NCBI GenBank assembly: GCA_024655965.1
Contig: JANLFL010000001.1
Span: 340,120-404,119 of the forward strand
Source of the DNA: Caldisericota bacterium
GTDB lineage: Bacteria > Caldisericota > JANLFM01
DNA: 64,000 nt
Reading direction: 5' to 3'
The first letter of the stretch is position 1. Every line of letters starts with the position of its first letter. Below are positions 24,117 to 32,700 of this stretch, one piece after another. The notes beneath the pieces are model-generated. The model was not told where the DNA came from and searched no databases. It saw nothing but the letters and a program-made list of their open reading frames with translations. Position numbers and translations under genes: made by a program.

Positions 24117-24866
24117 TCAGTCTTCCCCCCTTTCAATCCGGATAATCCCTCTTCCCCTTTCCCCTTTCAGGGCCAAAGCGAATTCCTCGAGGGTGGGCTC
24201 TTCCATTTTGAAAACCGTCAAGCTCCGGCCGATTTCCTTCAGGTAGTGGGCGTCGGAAAAACAAACCAGGGGAAATCCCGTAAACTCCATCGCTGAATGA
24301 TCCTTCCTGAAAAAGGAAGGGGTGACCTCCAGGGCTGGGAAGGGAATTTGGCGGGGGATAAACCCCAATTGCCCCAGGATGCTGAAGTGGTCAGCGTCCA
24401 CATGAGCGGGAATCACCAGCCCCCCCAGGGATCCGCCAAGTTCAAAAAGATCCTCAACCGAGGCCCGGATGGAATGTAAGAGGAGCTTCCTTTCAATGAA
24501 GACCACGTTGTCCTCCTCGTCAACCGCCACCTGGTCCCCGAAATGCTCCGGGTCGTTGTCGATCTCGGGAAGACGATTGTAAACTTCCTCCCCGAAGAGC
24601 TTGAAGCGGGGGAGGTCATCGAAGTAGACCAGAAAATGGGCTTCCTCTTCGGTCTGGACTTCCATTCCGTAAAAGAAGGGGAAATTACCTCTCAAAGCGA
24701 TTTTCCCGAAGGTGATGCTGTTCCAGTAGGAATTGTGATCTGTCACGGCCATTAAATTGATCCCCTTCTCCAGGCCGATCTGAAAAATTGCGGAGGGGGA
24801 CATCTCCAGGCTCCCGCAGGGGGAAAGGGCAGAATGAAGGTGAAGATCAGCCCGAAAGACTCTCAC
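24117..24866 (-). CDS. PHP-domain metal-dependent phosphoesterase-like protein
   Basis: A 249-residue PHP-domain protein. Metal ligands are visible: ADLHLHSALSPCG (H-x-H), AVTDHNS, the glutamate in GMEVQTEEE, VIPAHVD and CFSDAHYL. This matches the family found in hydrogenase-associated cassettes (for example near HydABC in Thermotoga). The substrate is unknown; a phosphopeptide or nucleotide signal is possible. It starts with GTG at 24866, inside the upstream DRTGG gene (20-nt overlap), and ends 2 nt before the HATPase gene. Confidence 0.85.
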   Translation of the reverse strand: MRVFRADLHLHSALSPCGSLEMSPSAIFQIGLEKGINLMAVTDHNSYWNSITFGKIALRGNFPFFYGMEVQTEEEAHFLVYFDDLPRFKLFGEEVYNRLPEIDNDPEHFGDQVAVDEEDNVVFIERKLLLHSIRASVEDLFELGGSLGGLVIPAHVDADHFSILGQLGFIPRQIPFPALEVTPSFFRKDHSAMEFTGFPLVCFSDAHYLKEIGRSLTVFKMEEPTLEEFALALKGERGRGIIRIERGED

Positions 24867-25197
24867 CTTGAAGGAGCTTGAAAATTTTCCCGCTCAGGGT
24901 GAAAGAATCATCGGAACTGCCGAGAAGCCAGATCCCCTCTTCCTCCGCTTTTTGCCTCACATCCTCATCCGGTACCAAGCCCTGGGAAATTATGATCGCC
25001 GGGATATCCTTTAACGAGGCAACCCCCACGATGTTGATGTGCCTCTGCACGGTTATCCAGATAGAATTGGAAGGGGCGGAGCCGATAACCAGGGAAAGGA
25101 GGTCCCCGGTGTATCCAGCCTCGAAGGAATCTCCCTTTCCCGGGGCGAATACTTTTAAATTTAAGGTTTTAATCAAATCCTCAATCCCAGCCATCAA
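24847..25197 (-). CDS. DRTGG-domain protein
   Basis: A 116-residue single DRTGG domain (GYTGDLLSLVIGSAPSNSIWITVQRHINIVGVASLKDIPAIIISQG). DRTGG domains occur next to CBS domains and in phosphotransacetylase-like proteins, and probably bind a small ligand or another protein. It is one of two DRTGG proteins in this cassette; the second is at 26878-27249. It lies between the [FeFe]-like protein and the PHP protein with an overlap into the latter. Confidence 0.8.
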   Translation of the reverse strand: MMAGIEDLIKTLNLKVFAPGKGDSFEAGYTGDLLSLVIGSAPSNSIWITVQRHINIVGVASLKDIPAIIISQGLVPDEDVRQKAEEEGIWLLGSSDDSFTLSGKIFKLLQGESLSG

Positions 25198-25209
25198 AAC
25201 ACCCCCTTT

Positions 25210-26454
25210 TCACATTTTTTCCCCCGCTTGTCTTTCCTCTTTACCCAGGAAAACGCAGTCCTCGAGGGAGGCTTCTCCCCTGGCCACATCCTCAGCAAGG
25301 GCTCGACAGGTTGGCGCTCCGCAGGAACCGCAGTCTATCTTGGGGAGCCTCTCATAAATTTTATCAATCATCCTTAAAAGTTTTGCCGCCGCCTCCACGC
25401 TTTCCGAAAGGTAGTACTGGGGCCTTGGGTGAATGGGCAAGGTAAGGTATAAAAAATCCTCCATGTCCTTCCGGGACAGGGAAGGAACGATGTTTGTCCT
25501 CTTTTTTTCCTCCTGCTCAAGGCGGTAGAGGTTCAAAAAGGAATCCCTCTCCGGAAGGAGTATTCCCCCAACGCAGCCGTTGGGACATGAACGGGCTTCA
25601 ATCAGGTCGAGGGGTGGGGATTTTTCCATTTCCAGTTCCTTGAGGAACCGGACCACGTTAGTGATCCCGTCGATGGCCATCACCCTTAAAGGCGCCAGGA
25701 ATTCCTTCTCTCCCCCGATCCTCCCTATTGCAACTCCGCTCGGCCCCGAAAGGTAGACTTTCCCGGACCCCGACCCCGCAACTCTAAAAAGCTCCTGGTA
25801 AATCAAATTGGTGGCAATTACCCCGTCATAGGGGGACCTTTCGATTCCCTGGGGGTTCCTCACCGCGGTGACCTTCGCCGGGCAGGGTGCCAGATAAAAG
25901 AGCCCGGAATTTGGAGGGAGGCTCCTTTTGATCGTGGAGCCCAGGATGTCCCTGGGGGTGTTGAGGGGAGAGAGATGAGGAAGAAGGTCGGGAAATTTCA
26001 CCTGGACAAGTCGGATCACGGCCGGACAGGCGATGGAAATCAGCGGTTTTTTCACATTCCCCCTGGTGAGGATCCTGCGGGTCTCCTCCAGGTAGGCCTC
26101 CTCCCCGATTCCCTCCTCGTAAATTTCCTGAAATCCCAGGGCGAAGATCCGGCTCATCACCTCAGAGGTGCTCAGCCCGAGAAAATCGAGGGAGAGGAAA
26201 GCGGGAGGGATCACCAGCACCCGGTACTGGAAATGATTGAGGATGGAAAGGTCGTCAGCTAAAACCTCGTTTGCTCCCCATGGGCAGAAGCGCACGCAAT
26301 CCCCGCAATCGATGCATTTCAGATCCTTGATGTGAGCGAGCCGATTTCTCACCCTGATGGCTTCCGTGGGACAATTTCTCAAACAGTGGGTGCACCCCTT
26401 GCAGACATCCTCCTTGATCCTTAAAGAATGGAAGTAAAGGTTAAAGGACGGCAT
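25210..26454 (-). CDS. Sensory-type [FeFe]-hydrogenase-like Fe-S protein
   Basis: A 414-residue protein. Two N-terminal [4Fe-4S] motifs (VCKGCTHCLRNCP, KCIDCGDCVRFCP) precede an [FeFe]-hydrogenase-like domain. Cysteines equivalent to all four ligands of the H-cluster cubane appear kept: C in SIACPAV (L1), PC in LAPCPAK (L2), and C and C in EARSCPNGCVGG (L3). Residues needed for fast catalysis differ: the first L1 cysteine is Ala, and the methionines before the L2 and L3 cysteines are Ala and Arg. Such changes are typical of putative sensory (HydS-like) hydrogenases. The C-terminus has another Fe-S motif (DCGSCGAPTCRALAEDVARGEA). The likely role is redox or H2 sensing; catalysis is doubtful. 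It overlaps the RsbW-like gene by 14 nt. Confidence 0.82.
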   Translation of the reverse strand: MPSFNLYFHSLRIKEDVCKGCTHCLRNCPTEAIRVRNRLAHIKDLKCIDCGDCVRFCPWGANEVLADDLSILNHFQYRVLVIPPAFLSLDFLGLSTSEVMSRIFALGFQEIYEEGIGEEAYLEETRRILTRGNVKKPLISIACPAVIRLVQVKFPDLLPHLSPLNTPRDILGSTIKRSLPPNSGLFYLAPCPAKVTAVRNPQGIERSPYDGVIATNLIYQELFRVAGSGSGKVYLSGPSGVAIGRIGGEKEFLAPLRVMAIDGITNVVRFLKELEMEKSPPLDLIEARSCPNGCVGGILLPERDSFLNLYRLEQEEKKRTNIVPSLSRKDMEDFLYLTLPIHPRPQYYLSESVEAAAKLLRMIDKIYERLPKIDCGSCGAPTCRALAEDVARGEASLEDCVFLGKEERQAGEKM

Positions 26455-26881
26455 TGGGAATGTCTATTTCGAAGGTGACCTTCGTTCCTTTTCCGGGAAT
26501 GCTCTCGATGACCAGCCTATCAGCGTTCCTCTTGATGTTGGGGAGTCCCATCCCCGAGCCAAACCCCATTTCCCTGATTTCAGGAGGAGCAGTTGAGTAG
26601 CCTTCCTTCATGGCAAGTTCCACGTCCTCAATCCCCGGACCCCTGTCGATGGCTGTGACCTTTACCATGTGGGGAAAAACCTCAAGGATCAGTTCCCCAT
26701 TCTCCGCGTAAACTATGATGTTCATCTCCGCCTCGTATGAGGCGATGGCCGTCCTTTTTACAACCTGAGAATTCAACCCCATTTTTTTCAAAGCCTCCTT
26801 GATGTCCGAGGAGGCCTCACCCCCGTGTTCAAAGTCCCTTCCCTGAATCTGGTATGTGCGGGTGTATAAAATTTCGTTCAA
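26441..26881 (-). CDS. RsbW-like anti-sigma-type serine kinase/HATPase
   Basis: A 146-residue GHKL ATPase of the RsbW/SpoIIAB type (AIASYEAEMNIIVYAENGEL, AIDRGPGIEDVELAMKEGYSTAPPEIREMGFGSGMGLPNIKRNAD). It has no sensor domain. In this cassette it is probably a partner of the Fe-S sensor protein, not a sigma-factor switch; no anti-sigma antagonist or sigma factor is adjacent. Gene overlaps on both sides (4 nt and 14 nt) imply coupled translation. Confidence 0.85.
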   Translation of the reverse strand: MNEILYTRTYQIQGRDFEHGGEASSDIKEALKKMGLNSQVVKRTAIASYEAEMNIIVYAENGELILEVFPHMVKVTAIDRGPGIEDVELAMKEGYSTAPPEIREMGFGSGMGLPNIKRNADRLVIESIPGKGTKVTFEIDIPNAVL

Positions 26882-27249
26882 CGTCCCCGGGAGATTCGGG
26901 CTCCTTCTATTCCTGCTTTGTAAAGAAGACCGCAGGTTACGAATACGATGAGTTCAGTTGAGACAATCACCACTCCCTTTTCCTCGCCAAGGGAAATTGT
27001 CTCCCAGGGGACCTTCTTCCCCCGGGCGACGATCACCATCGGGATGTCCATCAGGACCGCAGTGCGAACGATCTGGGGATTGGTGATTCCGGTGATGAGG
27101 ACCACGTCACGGTTCTCAACTTCCACAAGGGCAAGGACGTCGCTCAAAAGGTCGGAGGCAAAACCTCTTTTAATTTCAACCTCGTCCAGGTAAGCTTCCC
27201 CGGATAAAACCTTTCCCTGGATTAATTCAACGATCTCCCGCGCTCTCAT
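26878..27249 (-). CDS. DRTGG-domain protein, first gene of the hydrogenase locus
   Basis: A 123-residue DRTGG domain (ELIQGKVLSGEAYLDEVEIKRGFASDLLSDVLALVEVENRDVVLITGITNPQIVRTAVLMDIPMVIVARG). Ligand binding is likely; an enzymatic activity is not evident. Its ATG at 27249 follows a GAGGG Shine-Dalgarno. It heads the ~15-kb minus-strand run that ends with the aminopeptidase. Only 54 nt separate it from the end of the transposase gene. No convincing promoter could be picked there. Confidence 0.8.
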   Translation of the reverse strand: MRAREIVELIQGKVLSGEAYLDEVEIKRGFASDLLSDVLALVEVENRDVVLITGITNPQIVRTAVLMDIPMVIVARGKKVPWETISLGEEKGVVIVSTELIVFVTCGLLYKAGIEGARISRGR

Positions 27250-27303
27250 TTGCCCTCTTTTCGAGTTGTAATTAAACCCTTCGTCCTTTTTACCTCTTCC
27301 ATT

Positions 27304-27990
27304 CTACACCAAAAAATGGGGACAGTCCCCATTTTTTCTTGGTCTTCCCCTTGGCTTCAGAGGCTGATCCTGGCCCAGCTTTTTAAAAATTTCCTCCATC
27401 CACCCCTTTTTTCCGAAGGGAGCCTGCCTGTTTGCGCATTCCCTTAAATTCTCCAGTTCCCCCGGGCCGACCTCCTCCCTCACATAAGCGCTCCAGTCAG
27501 AAGGAAGAGGGACCGGACTTTCATCAAGAAGAGGGATCTTGACCTTTTCCCCAATCCTCTCTCGAAAAGAGGACCATTTCCACTCTCCCGGCAGAGAGAC
27601 CAGACCCGCCCTAATGGGGTTCGCCTCCACATAGCGCATCACCATGAGAAAATGCTCGTCCTCCTGAACGAGAAAGCTCCGAAAACGATCCTGCCAGAGA
27701 TGCCCAGTTGTCTCATGCTCTTTATGGTACAGGCGAACATGGCTCGTGCAGAGCCAGTGCATTCCCCGGCTCAGGTCCTTTCCTTCCGGAGAGGAAAGGA
27801 CTAAATGGAAATGGTTGGGCATCAGGCAATAGGAGTAGATCGACCAGGAAAATCTTTTCTTCGTTTCCCGGAGGAGGCGGAGGAAGAGGAGGTAGTCCTT
27901 TTCCTGGAAGAAAACTGTCTGTTTCCCATTCCCCCGGTTTAGGACGTGGTAAATTGCGCCTCCGATTGGATTCCTCGCCTTCCTCGCCAT
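27304..27990 (-). CDS. REP-associated tyrosine transposase (RAYT, Y1_Tnp family)
   Basis: A single-strand transposase of the IS200-related HUH family. I start it at the ATG of MARKARNPIGGAIYHVLNRGN, because the longer frame reads through dxr and a palindrome. It has 228 residues, usual for the family. The HUH metal motif is MPNHFHLVL and the catalytic tyrosine is in RYVEANPIRAGLV; GHLWQDRFRSFLVQ is also diagnostic. It is bracketed by two REP-like palindromes, the expected targets of RAYTs. It sits at the 3' end of dxr. All motifs are intact, so it may be active or domesticated. Confidence 0.92.
   Translation of the reverse strand: MARKARNPIGGAIYHVLNRGNGKQTVFFQEKDYLLFLRLLRETKKRFSWSIYSYCLMPNHFHLVLSSPEGKDLSRGMHWLCTSHVRLYHKEHETTGHLWQDRFRSFLVQEDEHFLMVMRYVEANPIRAGLVSLPGEWKWSSFRERIGEKVKIPLLDESPVPLPSDWSAYVREEVGPGELENLRECANRQAPFGKKGWMEEIFKKLGQDQPLKPRGRPRKNGDCPHFLV
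27311..27337. repeat. REP-like palindrome, copy 1 (left end of RAYT element)
   Basis: A perfect inverted repeat with 13-bp arms around a central A, core TGGGGACAGTCCCCA with A- and T-runs outside. It encodes the last residues of the transposase (KNGDCPHFLV). The same core recurs at 27994-28020 and 43187-43211. The A/T-flanked GC stem could also terminate transcription in both directions. Confidence 0.9.
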
Positions 27991-27991
27991 C

Positions 27992-29494
27992 TCAAAAAGT
28001 GGGGACAGTCCCCAATTTTTTTGCGGTTTTGCGGGCCCACAAGTCCGCTCCCAGAACCTCTTCCAGCGTGCCTCCTGATTGCGGTCCATGGCGGCTTAGA
28101 ACCTCCTCCACCAGGGGGACGATCCGGGTAAAGGGAATTTTCCCCTCGAGGAACAGCCCAACCGCAACCTCGTCTGCCGCGGAAAGAACCGCCGGGGCAG
28201 TCCCTCCCATCTCAAGCGCTTTGTAAGCCAGCTTTAAAGCCGGGAACCTCTCAAAATCCGACCTTTCAAATTCCAGCCTCCCCACTTCCTCAAGGGAAAG
28301 GGGCCGAACCAGGGAAGGCATCCGCCGGGGATAAAGAAGGGCATACTGAATGGGAAGGCGCATGTCCGGAAGGGATAGCAGAGCCTGAACTGAGCCGTCC
28401 CGGAACTCCACCATCCCGTGCACGATGCTCTGGGGATGAATCAGGACGCTGATCTGCTCGGGAGGAAGGTCGAAGAGAAAATGGGCTTCGATGATTTCCA
28501 AGGCCTTGTTCATCATGGTCGCCGAATCCACGGAAATCTTTGGCCCCATTCTCCAGATGGGGTGGGAGATCGCCTCCTCAGGTGTCACCCCTTCCAGGTC
28601 CGCCGTGCTCCGGCCTAAGAACGGCCCCCCAGAAGCGGTGAGGATGATCCTCCGGATCTCCTCCCTCCTTTTCCCCTCCAGGCACTGGAAGATCGCCGAA
28701 TGCTCGGAATCAACAGGAATTAGACGCCCACCATGGTATTCGGAAAAGTCATTTGGAGCTTCCCCTTCAGTTTCCGCCTTAAAGTCCCCCCGGGAAACAG
28801 AACCCAACTCCCCCTCTGGAACCTCACCCTCGAGCCCCGCTTTCAAATCCCCCGGGGAAACAAACCCGGACTCCCCCTCTTCCAATCCTTCTTGCTCCCT
28901 TAAGGACTTTTCAGGAGCCCCTTTCGACTCCTCCTTCAAATTCCCCTCCAGGGGACCCATCTTGAGACCTTCTTTCATCCCCCCTGCCCGACCTCCTTGA
29001 ATTTCCCCGAGGTCCCCCTCCGGAAAATCATCCACCGTGCCCCTCGATTTCCCTGTATTGCGAGTTTGCCCTTCCCCTCCAAATCCGGAGAGCACTTCCC
29101 GAATCAACTTTCCCCCCGCAACCAGGGCCTCCTTGGTGGCCAGGGCGACTGTCTTTCCCGCTTTTAAGGCTTCAAGCGTGGGAAGAAGCCCCGAGATTCC
29201 CACCAGAGCCACAAGTACCAGGTCGACATCCTCTCGGGTGGCGAGATTAACCAGGCCCTCTTCCCCAAAATACAGGTCGAAAGATCGATGGCTTCCTTCA
29301 AATATTTTTCCTGAATTCTCATCCCCGCAAGCCACAGCTTTGGGGCGGAAGCGCTCCACGATCTCTTTCAATTCCTGAACCGACCGGCAAGCGGAAACTC
29401 CCACCAGTTCAAGTTCTTCAGGGAACCTGGAAAAAACCTCAAGGGCCTGTTTTCCAATCGAACCGGTGGCGCCCAGGATAGCAATTCTTTTCAT
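27992..29494 (-). CDS. dxr: 1-deoxy-D-xylulose-5-phosphate reductoisomerase with large internal insertion
   Basis: DXR makes 2-C-methyl-D-erythritol 4-phosphate in the non-mevalonate isoprenoid pathway, using NADPH and a divalent metal. I choose the ATG at 29494, which gives MKRIAILGATGSIGKQ; a longer open frame upstream is not conserved. The NADPH site GATGSIG (8-14), KEALVAGG, VDSEHSAIFQ (261-270, metal ligands) and SATMMNKALE are intact. The protein has 500 residues against ~385-400 usual. The excess is a Gly/Glu/Lys-rich, low-complexity insert at ~138-254, between the N-terminal domain and VDSEH, including two 21-residue repeats. The C-terminal tail LGTVPTF is encoded by a REP-like palindrome. 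A -10 TATGAT lies 7 nt before the ATG, suggesting a leaderless mRNA. Confidence 0.92.
   Translation of the reverse strand: MKRIAILGATGSIGKQALEVFSRFPEELELVGVSACRSVQELKEIVERFRPKAVACGDENSGKIFEGSHRSFDLYFGEEGLVNLATREDVDLVLVALVGISGLLPTLEALKAGKTVALATKEALVAGGKLIREVLSGFGGEGQTRNTGKSRGTVDDFPEGDLGEIQGGRAGGMKEGLKMGPLEGNLKEESKGAPEKSLREQEGLEEGESGFVSPGDLKAGLEGEVPEGELGSVSRGDFKAETEGEAPNDFSEYHGGRLIPVDSEHSAIFQCLEGKRREEIRRIILTASGGPFLGRSTADLEGVTPEEAISHPIWRMGPKISVDSATMMNKALEIIEAHFLFDLPPEQISVLIHPQSIVHGMVEFRDGSVQALLSLPDMRLPIQYALLYPRRMPSLVRPLSLEEVGRLEFERSDFERFPALKLAYKALEMGGTAPAVLSAADEVAVGLFLEGKIPFTRIVPLVEEVLSRHGPQSGGTLEEVLGADLWARKTAKKLGTVPTF
27994..28020. repeat. REP-like palindrome, copy 2 (right end of RAYT element)
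   Basis: Same core as copy 1 (TGGGGACAGTCCCCA) with one mismatch in the A/T flanks. On the minus strand it encodes the DXR tail LGTVPTF and its stop, and it ends just before the transposase ATG. Confidence 0.88.
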
Positions 29495-29501
29495 GCTTTT
29501 A

Positions 29502-29507
29502 ATCATA
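29502..29507 (-). promoter_or_regulatory. -10 element of dxr, apparently leaderless
   Basis: TATGAT on the minus strand ends 7 nt before the dxr ATG, so transcription would begin at or next to the start codon. There is no Shine-Dalgarno. A good -35 was not found. Confidence 0.4.
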
Positions 29508-29654
29508 ATCCAAACTGGAAGACTGCGAAATTCTTTCCCCTTTCTTCCCAGCTGAAAATTTGAATTAATTTCTGAAAACCTAAAAAATTTCACCAAAAAC
29601 TCGGAGAGGAAGAGGAAAATACTTGACATTGTGCAAATAATTAGTTTTAAGGTT

Positions 29655-29660
29655 TATAAT
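29655..29660 (+). promoter_or_regulatory. Candidate -10 of the subtilase gene
   Basis: A perfect TATAAT lies about 90 nt before the TTG start. A perfect TTGACA (29623-29628) is 26 bp upstream, too far for a normal promoter, so only the -10 is offered. The 258-nt interval 29495-29752 between dxr and this gene holds the two divergent promoters and nothing else recognisable. Confidence 0.35.
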
Positions 29661-29752
29661 TTCTTTAACCGGAAACAACAAACCGGATGAAAGGGGGATT
29701 GAAACTTCGAATATTTTAATCAGGGCTTGATTTTAGAAAGGAGGTTTGAATT

Positions 29753-32700
29753 TTGAAAAAGCGGAAACTAATTTCCCTAATTGCTATCCTTTCCCTTTTT
29801 GTTTTCTTCACCACCAGCGTGGGGATGGCAGCTCCCTCTGTTGTCCCAGGAAAAAGCATTCCTGATTCCTGGAAGGTCTCTCCCCAGAAGATTATCGAAA
29901 ATCATTTAAGCAAGGCGAACCCGGTCGACCCTTCACTTCAAAAAACGAACCCCGCCTTTGAAAAATCCCTTCCCGAAGAGGGAACCGCCCCCGCGGTTCC
30001 TGATGATGGTGTGTTAAAGGGGAATTTCCGGGTAGAGGAAGACGGAAAAATCACCGCCATCATCGGACTGAAGGAATCTCCCGTTGCTTCGGTAACAGAT
30101 CGAAGCCAAATCCCTTCCAAACTCTTGAAGATCAAAAACGAACAGGTAATGGCGGAAGATGTTCTTGCCTCCATTGGGGATGTTCAGGTCAAGGAGAAAC
30201 TTCAATATGCCTACAATGGCCTTGTGGCGAGATTCCCCAAGGAAAAGCTTCAGGAGGTTCAGAAGAGATTCGGGTCAGAGAACGTCCATCCCACTAAGAC
30301 CTATTACCTTGACATGTCATACAGCACTGCCCTGACCGGAGCAACGGATGTCTGGACAAACCTCGCTTATAAAGGGGAGGGTGTTGTTGTTGGTGTTGTC
30401 GATACCGGAGTTGACTACAACCACCCCGATTTAGGAGGAGGTTTCGGAAACAAGGTCATTGCTATGATTGACACCGGGGATGACGATAACGACGCAATGG
30501 ACTTAAATGGACACGGTACCCACGTTGCGGGGACAATGGCGGCAAAAGCTGCCGGTCCGGGAGGGGTTACCGGAATGGCCCCGGAAGCCAAAATCCTGGC
30601 TGCGAAAATCGTTAAAGGGGGTGTGGGTTCTGCCTCCAATGCGGATATCGCCGCGGCCTTCGACTGGATGCTCCAGAAGAAACTTGATGGGGTAAATCTT
30701 GTCTCCATCAACATGTCCTTCGGTTTCCCCGGGGGATGGAACAACCCAACTGATCCCGAGCAGGTGGCCATTCAGAACTGCGTAGACAATGGGATTTTTG
30801 TCTCCCTTTCAGCGGGGAACGAGTACTGGTCGGTCTACCCCTCCAACCAGTTCTATTACTACGGAGAACAGCCCGGAAGGTACACCTACTATCCCGCGGA
30901 CATCGGAACGACTGGCTCTCCCGCCACCACTCCTGGCCCTGCATCAATTGCTGCCTCCTGGAATTCCATGGGACGCTATTACGGTTACAAGGTGGGAAAC
31001 ACATCAAACCATTACGGGTACACCGTCGCTTCTGATGGGGGTCCTGATCCCACCACAGTTTTCAGCCCTACCCAGGATCTACCCTACGAATATTGCGGAT
31101 TAGGAACTCCGGGGGAAATTCCCGCAAGTATTGCGGGAAAAATTGCCCTGATTAAACGGGGGACCTACACCTTCTACTATAAAGCCTACAACGCGCAGGC
31201 AAAGGGTGCCATTGGAGTTATCATCTACAATGACGGCGCGGATGCTACCCGCTTCGACCTTATGAGCATTACGGTGGGAGGATTCCCTCCTGTAACCATC
31301 CCCGTCGTCTTCTCAAATTACCTGCAAGGAGAGGACCTCCGGATCAATCAAGCAACTTACCAAACAGTTCGCTTTGACGGCCAGCTCACCGACGTTCCCA
31401 TTTATTTGGCGGACAAGATGGTGGACTTCTCCTCCTGGGGAACTGACCCCAATTTGAACTTTAAGCCCGAGATTGCCGCACCCGGAGGCGGAATCTGGTC
31501 CACGGTGCCTTTAGCCATGGGCGGGTACGCCAATTACTCCGGAACATCCATGGCTTCTCCCCATGTGGGAGGCGCAGCAGCATTGATCGCCCAGGCTCAT
31601 CCGGACTGGACTCCCCTTCAAATCAAGACCGCTTTGATGAACACCGCCAAACTCTTGACATATCCAGGGTCCGCACTTCCATACAGCCCAAGACTCCAAG
31701 GAGCGGGTCGGATTAACGTTTACGATGCCCTCAGAACAGAGGTCTTCGCCGTGGAAAACGCTTCAAACTACCCTGCCGCCCCTCTGGGAGATTCAGACGG
31801 CGCAACCTCGAAGACCTTCACCATTAAATTAATCAACACCTCCTCAACAACTTCCTACACTTATAACCTTTCAGGCACAGTCCAGAGGTACAACACATCC
31901 AGGGTTCCCTACAGCCTTTCGGGGGGATCGGTCTCCTTCCCGGGAGGAACCTCTGTAACTGTTCCCGCAGGCAGTAGTATCACTTTCAGCGTGGTGGTTA
32001 ACTTTGGTGGAAACACCACTTACGAAAACATTTTTGTTGACGGCTTTGTCACTCTCACTCCCACCCCATCCGGGCCCCCTGCTCTTCACGTCCCCTACAC
32101 CCTTTTCTGGGGGGACTGGCAGGATATCCGCTACACTGAGAACTGGGCGCATAACCCGGTGATCGATCCTCCTAATGATGACCCAACAGGTTGGTGGTGG
32201 TGGGGTTATACCTGGCTTTACACCCAGATGGGCTCTTCTTACTACTACCTTGGTTACACTTTTGATGAAAACCTCGACCGCAACACCATCGCTATCTCTC
32301 CCAATGGGGACGGGATCTGGGATAACCTCTATCCCCTAATTTCCTTAATGAGGGGCACTCCCGACCTGACTTTCACCGTATACAAGGCGGACGGAACCTA
32401 TGTCGATACCGTTGCCCACGAGACCTATGTTCACAAGAACTTCAACCGCTATCCCTACTGGGATTCCTGGGACAACTGGTGGCTCTGGGCTCCGTCTCCG
32501 GGGGAAATTCCCGACGGCGATTACTTCTTGAGGTTTAAAGCGGAAATCCCGGGCACTTTAACCCAGCATTCAGGGCAGTTCCACATAATTGATATACCCT
32601 TTATGGTTGACACCGTTGTCCCTGAAGTCGATGTCTCCTTGAACCTTTTAAAGGTACCCTCTACTTCCTACAACTTCACCATCACCTGGACCGCCTCCGA

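Larger units (their letters stand above)
27311..28020 (-). mobile_element. RAYT-REP element at the 3' end of dxr
   Basis: The element comprises the transposase gene and two same-orientation palindromes (27311-27337 and 27994-28020), about 710 bp in total. The right palindrome encodes the last residues and stop of DXR. This is a non-autonomous-repeat/transposase arrangement known as RAYT-REP. A third palindrome without transposase lies 15 kb away. Confidence 0.75.

Noticed and set aside
27991-28089. 33-residue N-terminal extension of the transposase
   Set aside because: It translates the 3' end of dxr and the REP palindrome in another frame; the family start is MARKARNPIGG.
29495-29629. 45-residue N-terminal extension of DXR
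   Set aside because: Not part of the conserved enzyme, which begins MKRIAILGATGSIG; a -10 element lies within the extension.
29623-29660. TTGACA and TATAAT upstream of the subtilase as one promoter
   Set aside because: Spacer is 26 bp, well outside the 16-19 bp range; only the -10 is kept as a candidate.
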